A DNA stretch of 64,000 nucleotides from DASRDU01 sp035652435 (GTDB lineage: Bacteria > Acidobacteriota > Blastocatellia > RBC074), in assembly GCA_035652435.1 (NCBI GenBank), contig DASRDU010000101.1, positions 54,458 to 118,457 of the forward strand. Direction: 5' to 3'. The translations under genes and the position numbers were made by a program. The first letter of the stretch is position 1. Every line of letters starts with the position of its first letter. Below are positions 17,676-26,794 of the stretch, in pieces. Below the pieces are notes generated by a model, which saw only the letters and a list, made by a program, of their open reading frames with translations, made no database searches and was not told where the DNA came from.

Positions 17676-18491
17676 ATGAACACCGAAAGAAAACGACCAC
17701 TTGACGAAGAGTTTCAGATGCCGAGCATGCGACTCGACGGCCGAGCAGCACTCGTGACCGGCGGCAGCCGCGGGCTCGGACTGGCAATGGCTTTAACGCT
17801 CGCGCACGCGGGCGCTGATGTCGCAATCATCGCGCGCACCCCTGATGAACTTGAGAAAGCCGCCGATCTGATTCGCCAGCGCGGCGTGAAGGCGCTGCCA
17901 TTACAGGCTGACATCAGCGACACTGCGAAGCTTCGCGAACTGGTCAATCACGCCGCCGGGCAATTCGGACGGCTCGACATTCTGGTCAATTCCGCAGGGA
18001 TCAATCTCCGCCAGCCCTTCGACACGTTCACCGAAGCAGACTGGGATCGGCTGATGGCGATCAACCTGAAGGGCGCCTTCTTCGCCAGTCAGGAGGCGGT
18101 GAAGTTCATGCGCCAACAGGGCAAGGGCAAAATCATCAACGTCGGTTCGATTGCGGCGAAGGTGGTGGTGCCGAACATTTCGCCTTACGCAATCAGCAAG
18201 GGCGGCATCGGTCAGATGACCGCGGCGCTGGCCGTTGATCTGGCCCGGGACAACATCTGCGTGAACGCCATCGGCCCGGGGCGCTTCTGGACGCAGATGA
18301 CCGACGGCATCTTCTCCAACCCGCAGCTTTACGAGAGCGCGGTCAGCGTCATCCCGCTCGGGCGCCCGGGCCTGCCGTCAGAACTCGCGGGCGTGACGCT
18401 GCTGCTCGCTTCTGACGCGGGCGATTACATCACGGGCCAGACGATTTACGTGGATGGCGGGTGGTTGGTCAGCGTGCCGGTGAAGGCGTGA
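17676..18491 (+). CDS. SDR-family oxidoreductase
   Basis: The cofactor motif TGGSRGLG is near residue 28 of the chosen start, followed by DILVNSAGIN and the catalytic set Ser (VGSIAAK) and Tyr-x3-Lys (YAISK). The ending GQTIYVDGGW is typical of 3-oxoacyl-ACP reductase/glucose-dehydrogenase-like SDRs. The start is uncertain: ATG 17631 overlaps the transporter's stop (ATGA), ATG 17676 gives 271 residues, and ATG 17718 is also possible. NAD(P)H-dependent oxidation or reduction of a small alcohol or ketone, often a sugar acid, is the general role. It may be co-transcribed with the Nramp-like gene, but the link is not obvious. Confidence 0.8.
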   Translation: MNTERKRPLDEEFQMPSMRLDGRAALVTGGSRGLGLAMALTLAHAGADVAIIARTPDELEKAADLIRQRGVKALPLQADISDTAKLRELVNHAAGQFGRLDILVNSAGINLRQPFDTFTEADWDRLMAINLKGAFFASQEAVKFMRQQGKGKIINVGSIAAKVVVPNISPYAISKGGIGQMTAALAVDLARDNICVNAIGPGRFWTQMTDGIFSNPQLYESAVSVIPLGRPGLPSELAGVTLLLASDAGDYITGQTIYVDGGWLVSVPVKA

Positions 18492-18577
18492 AATCGCTTC
18501 CCAATGAGAATTTTATTGCCAGGCAGCCGAATTATTCCAGTTCAGGTTGGGCGTATCTGGATTAAGATTCAGGCGCT

Positions 18578-19228
18578 ATGAAGGTATTCGACATCCCGGT
18601 CAGGGTTGATCCATCATTTCTGCTGCTCGGCCTCATTCTGGCAAACAGCCGGCTGTCAGAGCCCGCGCTGCTGGTGGAATGGCTGGTCGTCGTCTTCATT
18701 TCCATCCTCGTGCATGAGTTCGGTCACGCACTCACTGGTAAAGCTTACGGATTGACGCCGCAGATTCAGTTGTATTCGATGGGTGGGCTGACTTCGTGGG
18801 CCGAAGGCAGAAAGGTGACGCCGCCACAAAGCATTATCATCAGCCTTGCCGGCCCGTTTGCAGGTTTTCTGTTTGGCGGCCTTGTGTACCTGCTCGGTCA
18901 CCAGATCCCATTCGCAGTTGACTCGCTACTCTGGCCGACAGTCTACAGGGACCTGCTGTGGGTCAACATTGGCTGGGGGATTTTCAATCTGCTGCCCGTG
19001 ATTCCGATGGACGGCGGCCACGTCGTCGGCAGCCTCGAAGAGTGGATCAGGAAGAAACCGGGCAAAATCGCGCATGTGGTATCGCTGATCACAGCAATCG
19101 CCCTCGGCGTCTGGGCCCTCACAATCGGCTGGTGGTGGGCGGCGATTCTGATGGGCTGGTTTGCTTTCATCAATGGTGGCGCACTCCTGCCACGAAGCAG
19201 TGATCGGATCGAACAGTTGAAGCTGTAA
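18578..19228 (+). CDS. M50-family site-2-type metalloprotease
   Basis: The 216-residue membrane protein has the zinc motif HEFGH at residues 46-50 in a hydrophobic helix and the third ligand region NLLPVIPMDGGH further on, the pattern of S2P/SpoIVFB-like intramembrane proteases. About five hydrophobic segments are seen. The short length lacks PDZ or CBS domains, so it belongs to the small M50 group. Substrates are unknown; S2P proteases often cleave anti-sigma factors or signal-peptide remnants. It stands alone between the SDR and the convergent gyrB gene. Confidence 0.85.
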   Translation: MKVFDIPVRVDPSFLLLGLILANSRLSEPALLVEWLVVVFISILVHEFGHALTGKAYGLTPQIQLYSMGGLTSWAEGRKVTPPQSIIISLAGPFAGFLFGGLVYLLGHQIPFAVDSLLWPTVYRDLLWVNIGWGIFNLLPVIPMDGGHVVGSLEEWIRKKPGKIAHVVSLITAIALGVWALTIGWWWAAILMGWFAFINGGALLPRSSDRIEQLKL

Positions 19229-19246
19229 CCCGGACGGAAAAGAGAA

Positions 19247-19286
19247 GAGGCGCAGAGCGGAGCCTGATTCTTCCACTCTGCGCCTC
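19247..19286. terminator. Inverted repeat between convergent genes
   Basis: An 11-bp perfect stem (GAGGCGCAGAG at 19247-19257 with CTCTGCGCCTC at 19276-19286, 18-nt loop) lies between the M50 gene (+) and gyrB (-). There is no strong T-run on either side, so terminator activity is uncertain. The CTCTGCGCCTC unit resembles the CTCTGCGTTCTCTGCGCC stretch near 57115, so it may be a dispersed repeat instead. Confidence 0.4.
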
Positions 19287-19316
19287 CCGTTTGTGCAGGC
19301 TTGTTACGGCCTGAAA

Positions 19317-21812
19317 TCAGATATCGAGGTTCTTCACGTCGAGCGCGTTGTCTTCGATGAAGCGGCGGCGCGGTTCGACCTGATCGCCCATCAGCACCGT
19401 GAAGATTTCATCCGTCTCCACCGCGTCGTCAACCTTCACCTGAAGCAGCGTGCGCTTTTCCGGGTCCATCGTGGTCTCCCAGAGCTGCTCCGGGTTCATT
19501 TCACCGAGGCCCTTGTAGCGCTGGATGTGCAGGTCTTTCTTCGCGGCGCTGAGAACATGATTGAGCAGCTCGTCGCGCGAAGCGAGTTCGACTGCCGAGC
19601 CATTCTCGCCGACGGTGAATGGCGGGACGTGGATCGGGGCGAGCTGTTTGTAAAGTTCCACGGCGCGCTGGAATTCGACGTGCGTCGCCAGATCCCAGTC
19701 AATGACGATGCTGCCGCCGTTGGTCTGCATTTTCACCTCGATCTCCGACAGGCCATGCTCCTCATCCGAAGTCAGGTCGGTCTTGAATCCGAGGTCGGCG
19801 ATGGCGACTTCGACCTTGCCGAGCAACTCTTCGTCGGCGAACACGTCGTGCAGCTTGCGGCCCTCCTTCTGCATGAGGCCCTTACCGCCGCTCAGGGCCT
19901 CAAGCACGGCGTCGAGGATCCGCCGGTCGTGCAGGCGCCGCTGGAGCTTGTCGTAATAGCCGTTGAATTCGACCAGCTTTTCGAGCAGCGTCGTCAGGTC
20001 CCGGCCCTCGATGCTCGCGCCGGTCTTCCTGACTGTGACCTTCACGTCCTCGGTCGCCTTCCGCATCAGGTAGCGTGTCATCTCGCGCTCGTCCTTGATG
20101 TACCGCTCGGTCCTGCCCTTCCTGACCTTGTAGAGCGGCGGCTGCGCGATGTAAACGTAGCTCTTCGTCTCGACCTCGACCTCGCCGTCGTCATTCGTCC
20201 GCTCGATCTTGTGTTCGAGCAGCTGAGGCATCTGGCGGTAGAAGAAAGTCAGCAGCAGGGTGCGGATGTGGCTCCCATCCACGTCAGCATCAGTCATCAA
20301 CACCACCCTGTGATAACGCAGCTTCTGAATGTCGAAATCTTCTTTGCCAATGCCTGTGCCGAGCGCGGTGATCAAAGTTTTGATCTCGTTATGCGAAAGC
20401 ATCTTGTCGAAGCGCGCCTTCTCGACGTTGAGGATTTTGCCCTTGAGCGGCAGGATCGCCTGTGTTCTCCGGTCTCTTCCCTGTTTTGCCGAACCGCCGG
20501 CCGAATCTCCTTCGACGATGTACAACTCGCAGATTTCCGGGTCCTTCTCCGAACAATCGGCCAGTTTGCCGGGCAATGAGTTGCCGCTGAGGGCGCCCTT
20601 GCGCACGATCTCGCGGGCCTTGCGCGCGGCTTCGCGGGCGCGGGCGGCCTCGACGGCTTTGCCGACGATGGACTTGGCGACGGATGGATGCTCCTCGAAA
20701 TAATTTGTGAGCCTTTCGTAGAGGAACGAATCCACCGGGCCTTTGACGTCAGAATTGAGCTTGCCCTTCGTCTGCCCTTCGAACTGCGGCTGCGGGATTT
20801 TGACTGAAATCACGGCGACCAGCCCTTCGCGCACGTCGTCGCCGCTCAGGCCGCCTTTGAAGTCCTTGAGCAGGTTCGCGGTCGTGGCGTAACGGCTGAT
20901 CGCTTTCGAGAGCGCCGAGCGGAAGCCGGACAGGTGCGTGCCGCCGTCAACCGTGTTGATGTTGTTGGCGAACGCGAAGACCTTTTCGTCATAAGCGTCG
21001 TTGTACTGGATTGCGACTTCGACCGACAGATCGTCGCCCGCCTCCGGGTTGGCGAGCTTTTCGAAGTACATCGGCTTCGGGTGCAGCACGTTCTTGTTCT
21101 TGTTCAGGTGCCTGACGAATTCGGCGATGCCGCCTTCGTACAGGAACTCGTGCTTCTTTTCTGTCTCTGACCGCTCGTCAACGATTGTGATTTTGATCCC
21201 CTTGTTGAGGAACGCTTTCTCTCGCAGACGTTCAGAGAGCTTGTCGAAGCTGTATTCCGACGTCGTGAAGATTTGAGGATCGGGCCTGAATGTGATCTTC
21301 GTGCCGGTCTTTGTTGACTTGCCCGTTCTGGTCAGCTGGGTGGCCGGGATACCTGTTTTGTATTCCTGCTCATAAACGCCGCCACCGCGTTTGATCTCCA
21401 TCCGCATCCATTCGGACAGGAAGTTGACGCACGAAGCGCCGACGCCGTGCAGACCGCCCGAGACCTTGTAAGCATTGGTGTCGAATTTGCCGCCCGCGTG
21501 CAGCACCGTCATGACGACTTCGGCAGCCGGGCGCTTTTCGGTCGGATGCATCTCCACCGGGATGCCGCGCCCGTTGTCTTCGACGGTGATCGAGTTATCA
21601 AGGTGGATCGTCACGTTGATCGTGTCGCAGTAACCGGCCAGCGCTTCGTCAACTGAATTGTCAACGATCTCATAGACCAGATGATGCAGGCCCATCTCGC
21701 CATTCGAGCCGATATACATCGCGGGACGCTTGCGCACCGCGTCGCGGCCTTCGAGAACGGTGATTGATTCAGCACCATATTCCTGCTCTTTTTTCTTTTT
21801 GGTTTCGCTCAT
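19317..21812 (-). CDS. gyrB: DNA gyrase subunit B
   Basis: GyrB is the ATPase subunit of DNA gyrase, which introduces negative supercoils in a GyrA2B2 complex. The GHKL ATPase motifs are present (VLEGRDAVRKRPAMYIGS, VDNSVDEALAG, DNGRGIP, GLHGVGASCVN), followed by the TOPRIM domain (VEGDSAGGSAKQGRDR and MTDADVDGSHIRTLLL) and the C-terminal QRYKGLGEMN. With ATG 21812 the protein is 831 residues, comparable with long proteobacterial GyrB; the frame stays open to TTG 21878 and ATG 21851, but MSETKKKK is the most likely N-terminus. It lies 58 bp after recF's stop and is probably co-transcribed with it. Confidence 0.97.
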   Translation of the reverse strand: MSETKKKKEQEYGAESITVLEGRDAVRKRPAMYIGSNGEMGLHHLVYEIVDNSVDEALAGYCDTINVTIHLDNSITVEDNGRGIPVEMHPTEKRPAAEVVMTVLHAGGKFDTNAYKVSGGLHGVGASCVNFLSEWMRMEIKRGGGVYEQEYKTGIPATQLTRTGKSTKTGTKITFRPDPQIFTTSEYSFDKLSERLREKAFLNKGIKITIVDERSETEKKHEFLYEGGIAEFVRHLNKNKNVLHPKPMYFEKLANPEAGDDLSVEVAIQYNDAYDEKVFAFANNINTVDGGTHLSGFRSALSKAISRYATTANLLKDFKGGLSGDDVREGLVAVISVKIPQPQFEGQTKGKLNSDVKGPVDSFLYERLTNYFEEHPSVAKSIVGKAVEAARAREAARKAREIVRKGALSGNSLPGKLADCSEKDPEICELYIVEGDSAGGSAKQGRDRRTQAILPLKGKILNVEKARFDKMLSHNEIKTLITALGTGIGKEDFDIQKLRYHRVVLMTDADVDGSHIRTLLLTFFYRQMPQLLEHKIERTNDDGEVEVETKSYVYIAQPPLYKVRKGRTERYIKDEREMTRYLMRKATEDVKVTVRKTGASIEGRDLTTLLEKLVEFNGYYDKLQRRLHDRRILDAVLEALSGGKGLMQKEGRKLHDVFADEELLGKVEVAIADLGFKTDLTSDEEHGLSEIEVKMQTNGGSIVIDWDLATHVEFQRAVELYKQLAPIHVPPFTVGENGSAVELASRDELLNHVLSAAKKDLHIQRYKGLGEMNPEQLWETTMDPEKRTLLQVKVDDAVETDEIFTVLMGDQVEPRRRFIEDNALDVKNLDI

Positions 21813-21936
21813 TTCCTTTGTCTCTTTTTCCAGTTTCTTTTTTGCTTCCATAAAGGCCGGATTGTAATGAATGGTCAATGATCAGCCTTCCCTGTGAGCG
21901 CGGGCTGATCTTTAGCCCGGGGATTGATGGCTGAGT

Positions 21937-23175
21937 TCAGAACGGGGCCTGATGTCTGGCCTCGCTCTCACCCGCTGCCGACTCAGCCGCGCCCGGTTCG
22001 GACTGCTTTACCGGCCCCGATTCCTGACCTGATTCCGGCCATTCCGCCCGCCTGAACTCTGCGGTTGATTCCGCACCTCCGGTTTCAAACTTCGCCTCCC
22101 CCGCTGTGATCAGAAAGGCCGCGGCACGATGTCGGTAATGGTCCGCAAGCTCGCGTTTCGATGTTGAAACAAAAGTCTGTGCCCGCCCGTTCAGGTGATC
22201 CAGCAGAATCTCTATCCGCGTCCGGTCAAGCTCAGCGTCAATGTCGTCTATCAGAAAAATCGGGTATTCCTCGTAAACCGAATGATACACCAACATCTGC
22301 GCAAGATCAAGGATTAACAGGGCACTGCGCTGCTGGCCTGAACTTCCGAACTTCGAAATGTTGTAGCCGTCCGACAGAATTTCCAGATCGTCCCGATGCG
22401 GCCCGACCAGTGAATACCCTGTTGCAATTTCGTTTCGCAGATGAAACACAAGCCGCTCCGCCAGCAGTTTCGGGTAATCGGTCAGGTCACCTCTGCCTTC
22501 GAGCGAGGAGCGGTAACGGGCGGTGATTTCCTCGGCCTGAAAGAGGTGTGGACGGAGGTGCGCGCGGAGCTTTTCGACGTAAGCGATTCGCGCCGCGTGA
22601 ATCTCCGACCCGTAGGCGATCAACTGATCATTCCAGGGCTGGATCAGGGATTCAAATCGGAGCGGTTCGTCAGACTCCGAGGCGTCGCGCAGCAGCTTGT
22701 TTTTCTGCTTCAGCACGCGGTTGTACTCGGCAATCGTGCCGAGGTAGGAAGGCACGGTGCCGACGATCCCGCGATCCAGAAAGCGGCGGCGCCACTCGGG
22801 CGCGCCGCGCACGATCTGCATTTCGTCAGCCGTGAACGCGATGGCGTCAAGCGTACCCAGGTAGCGCGTCACCACTTCGCGCTTGCCGTTGACGAAGGTC
22901 TGCTTGGTCTTTTCCCCGACGAGCAGTTGCAGGTCTTTGGTCAGATTGCCCCGCGACACCGTGCCGCGCAGCATGGCTTCGGCAGCGTTGTGAGTGATGA
23001 CTTCGTGCGGGTGTGCGGTGCGGAATGATTTGGTGGTCGCGAGCAGGTAGATCGCTTCGAGCCAGCTCGTCTTGCCCTGCGCGTTCGCGCCGTAAATCAG
23101 ATTGAGGCCGGGAGAGAATTCGATTGCGCCGGAGAGGTTGCGAAAGTTTGTGGCTTCGAGGCGGATGAGTTGCAT
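21937..23175 (-). CDS. recF: DNA replication and repair protein RecF
   Basis: RecF loads RecA at gaps with RecO and RecR. Visible features are the Walker A motif GANAQGKT (residues 29-36), the ABC-type signature region KFGSSGQQRSALLILDLAQ, and Walker B IFLIDDIDAELD. The protein is 412 residues, longer than the usual 360-375, because of an extra C-terminal tail of about 60 residues rich in Glu, Ser, Ala and Pro (after the RELADHYRHR region). The tail may be disordered. recF and gyrB are adjacent as in dnaA-dnaN-recF-gyrB, but dnaA and dnaN are not in the window. Confidence 0.95.
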   Translation of the reverse strand: MQLIRLEATNFRNLSGAIEFSPGLNLIYGANAQGKTSWLEAIYLLATTKSFRTAHPHEVITHNAAEAMLRGTVSRGNLTKDLQLLVGEKTKQTFVNGKREVVTRYLGTLDAIAFTADEMQIVRGAPEWRRRFLDRGIVGTVPSYLGTIAEYNRVLKQKNKLLRDASESDEPLRFESLIQPWNDQLIAYGSEIHAARIAYVEKLRAHLRPHLFQAEEITARYRSSLEGRGDLTDYPKLLAERLVFHLRNEIATGYSLVGPHRDDLEILSDGYNISKFGSSGQQRSALLILDLAQMLVYHSVYEEYPIFLIDDIDAELDRTRIEILLDHLNGRAQTFVSTSKRELADHYRHRAAAFLITAGEAKFETGGAESTAEFRRAEWPESGQESGPVKQSEPGAAESAAGESEARHQAPF

Positions 23176-23286
23176 TGAGGATTATCTGCTCCCGCAGTCA
23201 GGCGATCTCGCGATGACTTTCTTTGGATTCAACAAAACCTCTCTCGAAACCTTGTCGTTGCTCTATTGTTTGTCTATGTCCGAATC

Positions 23287-23739
23287 TTACTGCTGATCCA
23301 GCGGCACGCTGACAATTGGCACGTCCCAGTGCGCCAGCAGAATCTCAAAGCGCCGTTGCTCTTCTTTCCTGAAAGTCTCCTGATCCGGGTAAAGTTGTTT
23401 GATGATCGCCTCTTCGCTGCCCGGGTCGTGCGCGGCGGCGACGTTTTTGAAAACTATCGTCACGCGAAAGTCCCAGCGCCCGTCTTCGGTCGCGTGGTAG
23501 CGCGGCCTTTCGATCTTCACGCGCAGGATGCGCCCGGTCTCAATCTGTTTTTTGAGGATCGGGAGATGGTTCTTTCTGAAGAGCCGCAGGAATTCATCGG
23601 CGTACCCCCACTTCGCCTTGTAGTAATACTCGGCGGTATAAGACTGATCCTGCGCCCTTGTCTGCGGCGGCTGCGCCTGAATCGCCGGACTGATGAGCAG
23701 CAATAGCGATACCGTCAGGTATTCAAAGGCTCTCTTCAT
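23287..23739 (-). CDS. Small exported hypothetical protein
   Basis: ATG 23739 follows GGGGAGGGAA closely and opens a signal peptide (AFEYLTVSLLLLISPAIQAQ); the in-frame start 13 codons upstream is weaker. The product is 150 residues. The mature part has an aromatic, basic surface (YTAEYYYKAKWGYADEFLRLFRKNH) and no cysteine. It may be related to small ligand-binding or dimeric alpha/beta-barrel-like folds (YYYKAKWG-x-ADEF), but I cannot assign a function. It follows the phosphatase gene with 35 bp spacing and precedes recF. Confidence 0.6.
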   Translation of the reverse strand: MKRAFEYLTVSLLLLISPAIQAQPPQTRAQDQSYTAEYYYKAKWGYADEFLRLFRKNHLPILKKQIETGRILRVKIERPRYHATEDGRWDFRVTIVFKNVAAAHDPGSEEAIIKQLYPDQETFRKEEQRRFEILLAHWDVPIVSVPLDQQ

Positions 23740-23774
23740 TTCCCTCCCCGAGATACGACAGACACCAAAATTGC

Positions 23775-24380
23775 TCACTGCCTGGCGCCTGCTGATTTCT
23801 GCCCCTTCAGCGCATCAGGCTCGTCGCCGCGGTTTTCAGCGCTACGGGCGCGGCCCCGGTCAAGTTTCTGCAGATAATCTTTCATCCCGAATTCCCACCA
23901 GCCCATGCCGTACTTCGAGGCCTCCTGTTGCGCCTGTTCAGCCGTCCAGCCGTCGTGAGAGATGCGGTAACATGCAATGATTGTCCCGGTCCGGTCGGCT
24001 CCGCGCCGGCAGTGAACGAAGACGGGCTGATTTTCCGGCGCGTTGATGATTGCCAGGATACTTTTCACCTGCGCTTCCGACGGTCGGCCAAATCCGGCCA
24101 TCGGGACGCTGAAAAACCGCAGGCCGGCCGCCTTTGCTTCCGCCTCTTCGGCGCGCGAATTCTCATCGGCGGCGCGCAGATCAATGACGGTTTTGATGCC
24201 CAGGGTCGCGAGCCGCCCGATGCCCCCCGGCTTTGGCTGCGCGCCGCGATAAAGCTGTTCATTGACCTGATGAAAGTTCGGCAGTTCCTTATACTGCGGC
24301 AGATCCTTCGCGGCGCCCGTGACCGCGGTAAAAACCAGTGCCAGCGAGACGGCCATCAACCTGCCTGCTCTTTTCCTCAT
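23775..24380 (-). CDS. Secreted dual-specificity/tyrosine phosphatase-like protein
   Basis: The 201-residue protein has a signal peptide (LMAVSLALVFTAVTGAAK) and the cysteine-phosphatase signature HCRRGADRTG (HCx5R), with the general-acid Asp likely in the preceding region. The segment GVTTVIDLR-like (LGIKTVIDLRAADEN) is typical of DSP/PTP-like proteins that hydrolyse phosphotyrosine or inositol phosphates. Exported bacterial members often act on phytate or host/environmental phosphates; that is inference. It starts 18 bp after the mpl stop, behind GAGGAGTAAGG, so is likely in the same transcript. Confidence 0.8.
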   Translation of the reverse strand: MRKRAGRLMAVSLALVFTAVTGAAKDLPQYKELPNFHQVNEQLYRGAQPKPGGIGRLATLGIKTVIDLRAADENSRAEEAEAKAAGLRFFSVPMAGFGRPSEAQVKSILAIINAPENQPVFVHCRRGADRTGTIIACYRISHDGWTAEQAQQEASKYGMGWWEFGMKDYLQKLDRGRARSAENRGDEPDALKGQKSAGARQ

Positions 24381-24398
24381 AATGATCCTTACTCCTCT

Positions 24399-25850
24399 TT
24401 AAGCAACTGAGCCGCGGGCGCGCGCTTCCAGCGCGTCCAGCAGCTTTTCGTGAATTCCGCCGAACCCGCCGTTCGACATCACCATCACGACGTCACCGGG
24501 CCGCAGATCGGGCGCGAGGTGCGCGACTATCGCGTCCGCGCCTTCGATTGAAAAAGCCTGCTTGCCCTGCGCCTTCAGGTCACTGATCACCTGCTCGACC
24601 GACAACTGATCATCGGTCGCGAGCCTGAACGATTCGAAGAGCGGCGCGAGGATGACATATTCAGCCGGGGCGAAGGATTTCGGGTACTCATCCTGAAAGA
24701 CCTTCTTGCGCGTCGTCCACGAGCGCGGCTCGAAGACGGCGACGATCCGCCGCCCCGGGTATTTCTGCCGCGCGGCGGCGAGCGTTTCCCTGATCGCGGT
24801 CGGGTGGTGCGCGAAATCATCAACAACAGTGACGCCACTAACCACGCCGCGCACCTGCATGCGGCGCTTGACGCTTTTGAAGGTCGCGAGCGCCTCAGCC
24901 ACCAACTGACGGTCAAGGCCGAGCGTTTGTGCGGCGGCAATCACCGCCAGACAGTTGCGCACGTTGAAATTTCCGGCGAGCGGCGTGCGGAAGCGGCCAA
25001 ACTCCCGGCCCTTGCAATCAACCACGAAGCGCGTCTCTTCGGGCGCGGTTTCGATCTCGCGCGCGACCCATTTCGCATCAGTGCTGTCAATGCCGAAGCT
25101 CTCGATCTTTGACCAGACGCCCTGCGGCGCAACCGGATGCTCGATGATTTCGCGCACGACGGGTGAATCCCACCCGGCGATCAAATGACGTTCGGATGGA
25201 ACCAGATTGACGAGCAGGCGGAAGGCCTTTTTGACATCTTCGAGGGTGGCGTAAATATCGGCGTGATCGTATTCGATGTTGTTAAGGATCACCGTGTCGG
25301 GCAGGTAACTCAGGAACTTCGGACGCTTGTCCCAGAAAGAGGTGTCGTATTCATCGCCTTCGATCACGAAATAACCCGAGTCAGTGACTTTGAAGCTCGC
25401 GCCGAAATTTTCGACGACGCCCCCGACCAGAAAGGACGGGTCGAGCCCGCCGACTTCCATCACCCACGCCAGAATCGAGGTCGTCGTTGTCTTGCCGTGC
25501 GTGCCCGCGACGACGACCGAGTGCCTGCCGCGGATGAAATTCTCCCTGATCACTTCGGGCATCGAGGCGTAATTGAGCCTGTGATTGAGCGCATATTCGA
25601 TCTCGACATTGCCGCGCGAAGTCGCGTTGCCGACCACCACGACATCGGGCGCGGGTTGCAGATTACCGGCGTCGAAGTTCGGACAGGTTTCGATGCCGAG
25701 CCGTTTGATTTCATCGGACATTGGCGGGTAGAAGGCCTTGTCCGATCCGGTGACGCGGTGCCCCTGTGCCTTGAGCATCCCGGCGAGCGAAGCCATCGCC
25801 GTGCCGCATACTCCGACCAGATGAAAATGCTTTTTTTGAATTGCGTGCAT
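24399..25850 (-). CDS. mpl: UDP-N-acetylmuramate:L-alanyl-gamma-D-glutamyl-meso-diaminopimelate ligase
   Basis: Mpl recycles cell-wall tripeptide by joining it directly to UDP-MurNAc. The protein shows the Mur-ligase Rossmann start HFHLVGVCGTAMASLAGML, the ATP motif GTHGKTTTTS, and the segment YFVIEGDEYDTSFWDKRPKFL, which distinguishes Mpl from MurC. ATG 25850 (MHAIQKKHFH) gives 483 residues; an upstream in-frame start at 25904 adds an unlikely basic stretch. No strong ribosome site is seen. It is the first gene of a run (-) with the phosphatase, a small exported protein, recF and gyrB. Confidence 0.9.
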   Translation of the reverse strand: MHAIQKKHFHLVGVCGTAMASLAGMLKAQGHRVTGSDKAFYPPMSDEIKRLGIETCPNFDAGNLQPAPDVVVVGNATSRGNVEIEYALNHRLNYASMPEVIRENFIRGRHSVVVAGTHGKTTTTSILAWVMEVGGLDPSFLVGGVVENFGASFKVTDSGYFVIEGDEYDTSFWDKRPKFLSYLPDTVILNNIEYDHADIYATLEDVKKAFRLLVNLVPSERHLIAGWDSPVVREIIEHPVAPQGVWSKIESFGIDSTDAKWVAREIETAPEETRFVVDCKGREFGRFRTPLAGNFNVRNCLAVIAAAQTLGLDRQLVAEALATFKSVKRRMQVRGVVSGVTVVDDFAHHPTAIRETLAAARQKYPGRRIVAVFEPRSWTTRKKVFQDEYPKSFAPAEYVILAPLFESFRLATDDQLSVEQVISDLKAQGKQAFSIEGADAIVAHLAPDLRPGDVVMVMSNGGFGGIHEKLLDALEARARGSVA

Positions 25851-26062
25851 TGATTGATGAGAATGTTGCCGGTGATCTCGCGGAGGGACGTTCAACCTGA
25901 GCAACTGCCTTTCAAATTACTGAAAAATTCACGCCGTAACGCACGAGGATTATATATTAGTGACTGCTCAAGCGGAATCTGCTACTGGCTGTTTTCCGGC
26001 GGTCATTCAGATGCGTGACCGGGCGGCAGTGTTGGCCTCATCCTTCACAAATGCGCTGCTTC

Positions 26063-26091
26063 TTGACACTCCCCGGATGCCTACCTAGAAT
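26063..26091 (+). promoter_or_regulatory. Sigma-70-type promoter of the membrane-protein operon
   Basis: TTGACA at 26063-26068 and TAGAAT at 26086-26091 are 17 bp apart, a near-consensus match. The leader to TTG 26138 would be about 40 nt. It is the best promoter match I found in the window. Confidence 0.6.
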
Positions 26092-26137
26092 GGCGATTCT
26101 TTGACCTATTCCAGATCAGGGCTTTACGGAGAATAAT

Positions 26138-26581
26138 TTGCAGAGCGAAGGGTCTTCAGAGAAACCGCTTCCGGCCGTCGCCAGCCAGATCGCCCCGGTG
26201 TCGCCGGCGCGCACAGCCGCGGCGACGGTCGCGTCACTGGTGCTGCCGGGCCTCGGGCACATCCTGCTCGGCAGGGTGGTGCGCGGCGTCGTGATTTTCA
26301 CGAGCATCGCCGTCATGTTCGTGCTTGGCTTCTGGATGAAGGGGCACCTCTACAAACCGGAGATGGGGGAGTGGCTGACCTATCTGTTCACTTTCTGCAA
26401 CCTCGGGATCGGGCTGCCGTATTTCATCTGCTACCTGCTGAACTTCGGCTTCGAGCTGGCGCAGAACCAGGCGGCGGTTTTCACGTATGAGTATGGCAAC
26501 ACTTTCCTGCTCGTCGCGGGGCTGCTCAATTACCTGGCGATGCTGGACGCATTCGACATCGCTGTCGGGCGGAAAGGGTGA
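26138..26581 (+). CDS. DUF6677-like membrane protein
   Basis: The 147-residue protein starts at TTG 26138, behind GGAGAATAA. After a polar N-terminus it has a hydrophobic core with three or four helices (ATVASLVLPGLGHILLGR, VVIFTSIAVMFVLGFW, LFTFCNLGIGLPYFICYLL, FLLVAGLLNYLAMLDAF). The PGLGHxLLGR motif resembles the short TM2-like turn found in small uncharacterised membrane proteins; DUF6677 is my best family match from memory. A promoter lies just upstream. A second tiny membrane protein follows 9 bp later, so the two may act together. The function is unknown. Confidence 0.65.
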   Translation: MQSEGSSEKPLPAVASQIAPVSPARTAAATVASLVLPGLGHILLGRVVRGVVIFTSIAVMFVLGFWMKGHLYKPEMGEWLTYLFTFCNLGIGLPYFICYLLNFGFELAQNQAAVFTYEYGNTFLLVAGLLNYLAMLDAFDIAVGRKG

Positions 26582-26590
26582 AGACAGTTT

Positions 26591-26767
26591 ATGACGCATT
26601 TCATCGCTCTCATCATTTTCAGCGCGCTCGTCGCCGTCGTCTTCGCGGCCCTCTCGTCGGAGCATCACGACACGCCCGACCGGGTCAAATACGGCGTCAA
26701 GGTCTTCGGCTCCTTCGTCCTGATCGGCCTCGCCATCGCATGGGTACTCTATCCGCTGCCGATTTAG
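26591..26767 (+). CDS. Very small two-helix membrane protein
   Basis: ATG 26591 to TAG 26767 encodes 58 residues with two hydrophobic helices (FIALIIFSALVAVVFAAL and FGSFVLIGLAIAWVLYPLPI) separated by a charged loop SSEHHDTPDRVKYG. It starts 9 bp after the upstream membrane gene, and an intrinsic terminator follows at 26795. The short length and two well-formed helices with an inter-helix charged loop argue for a real gene. A longer frame starting at 26578 is a shadow. The function is unknown. Confidence 0.55.
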   Translation: MTHFIALIIFSALVAVVFAALSSEHHDTPDRVKYGVKVFGSFVLIGLAIAWVLYPLPI

Positions 26768-26794
26768 AAAGCTTCACAATCGGCGCGACGGACG

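Noticed and set aside
19293..20579. 428-residue plus-strand frame over gyrB
   Set aside because: It mirrors gyrB codons and has no recognisable domain or ribosome site.
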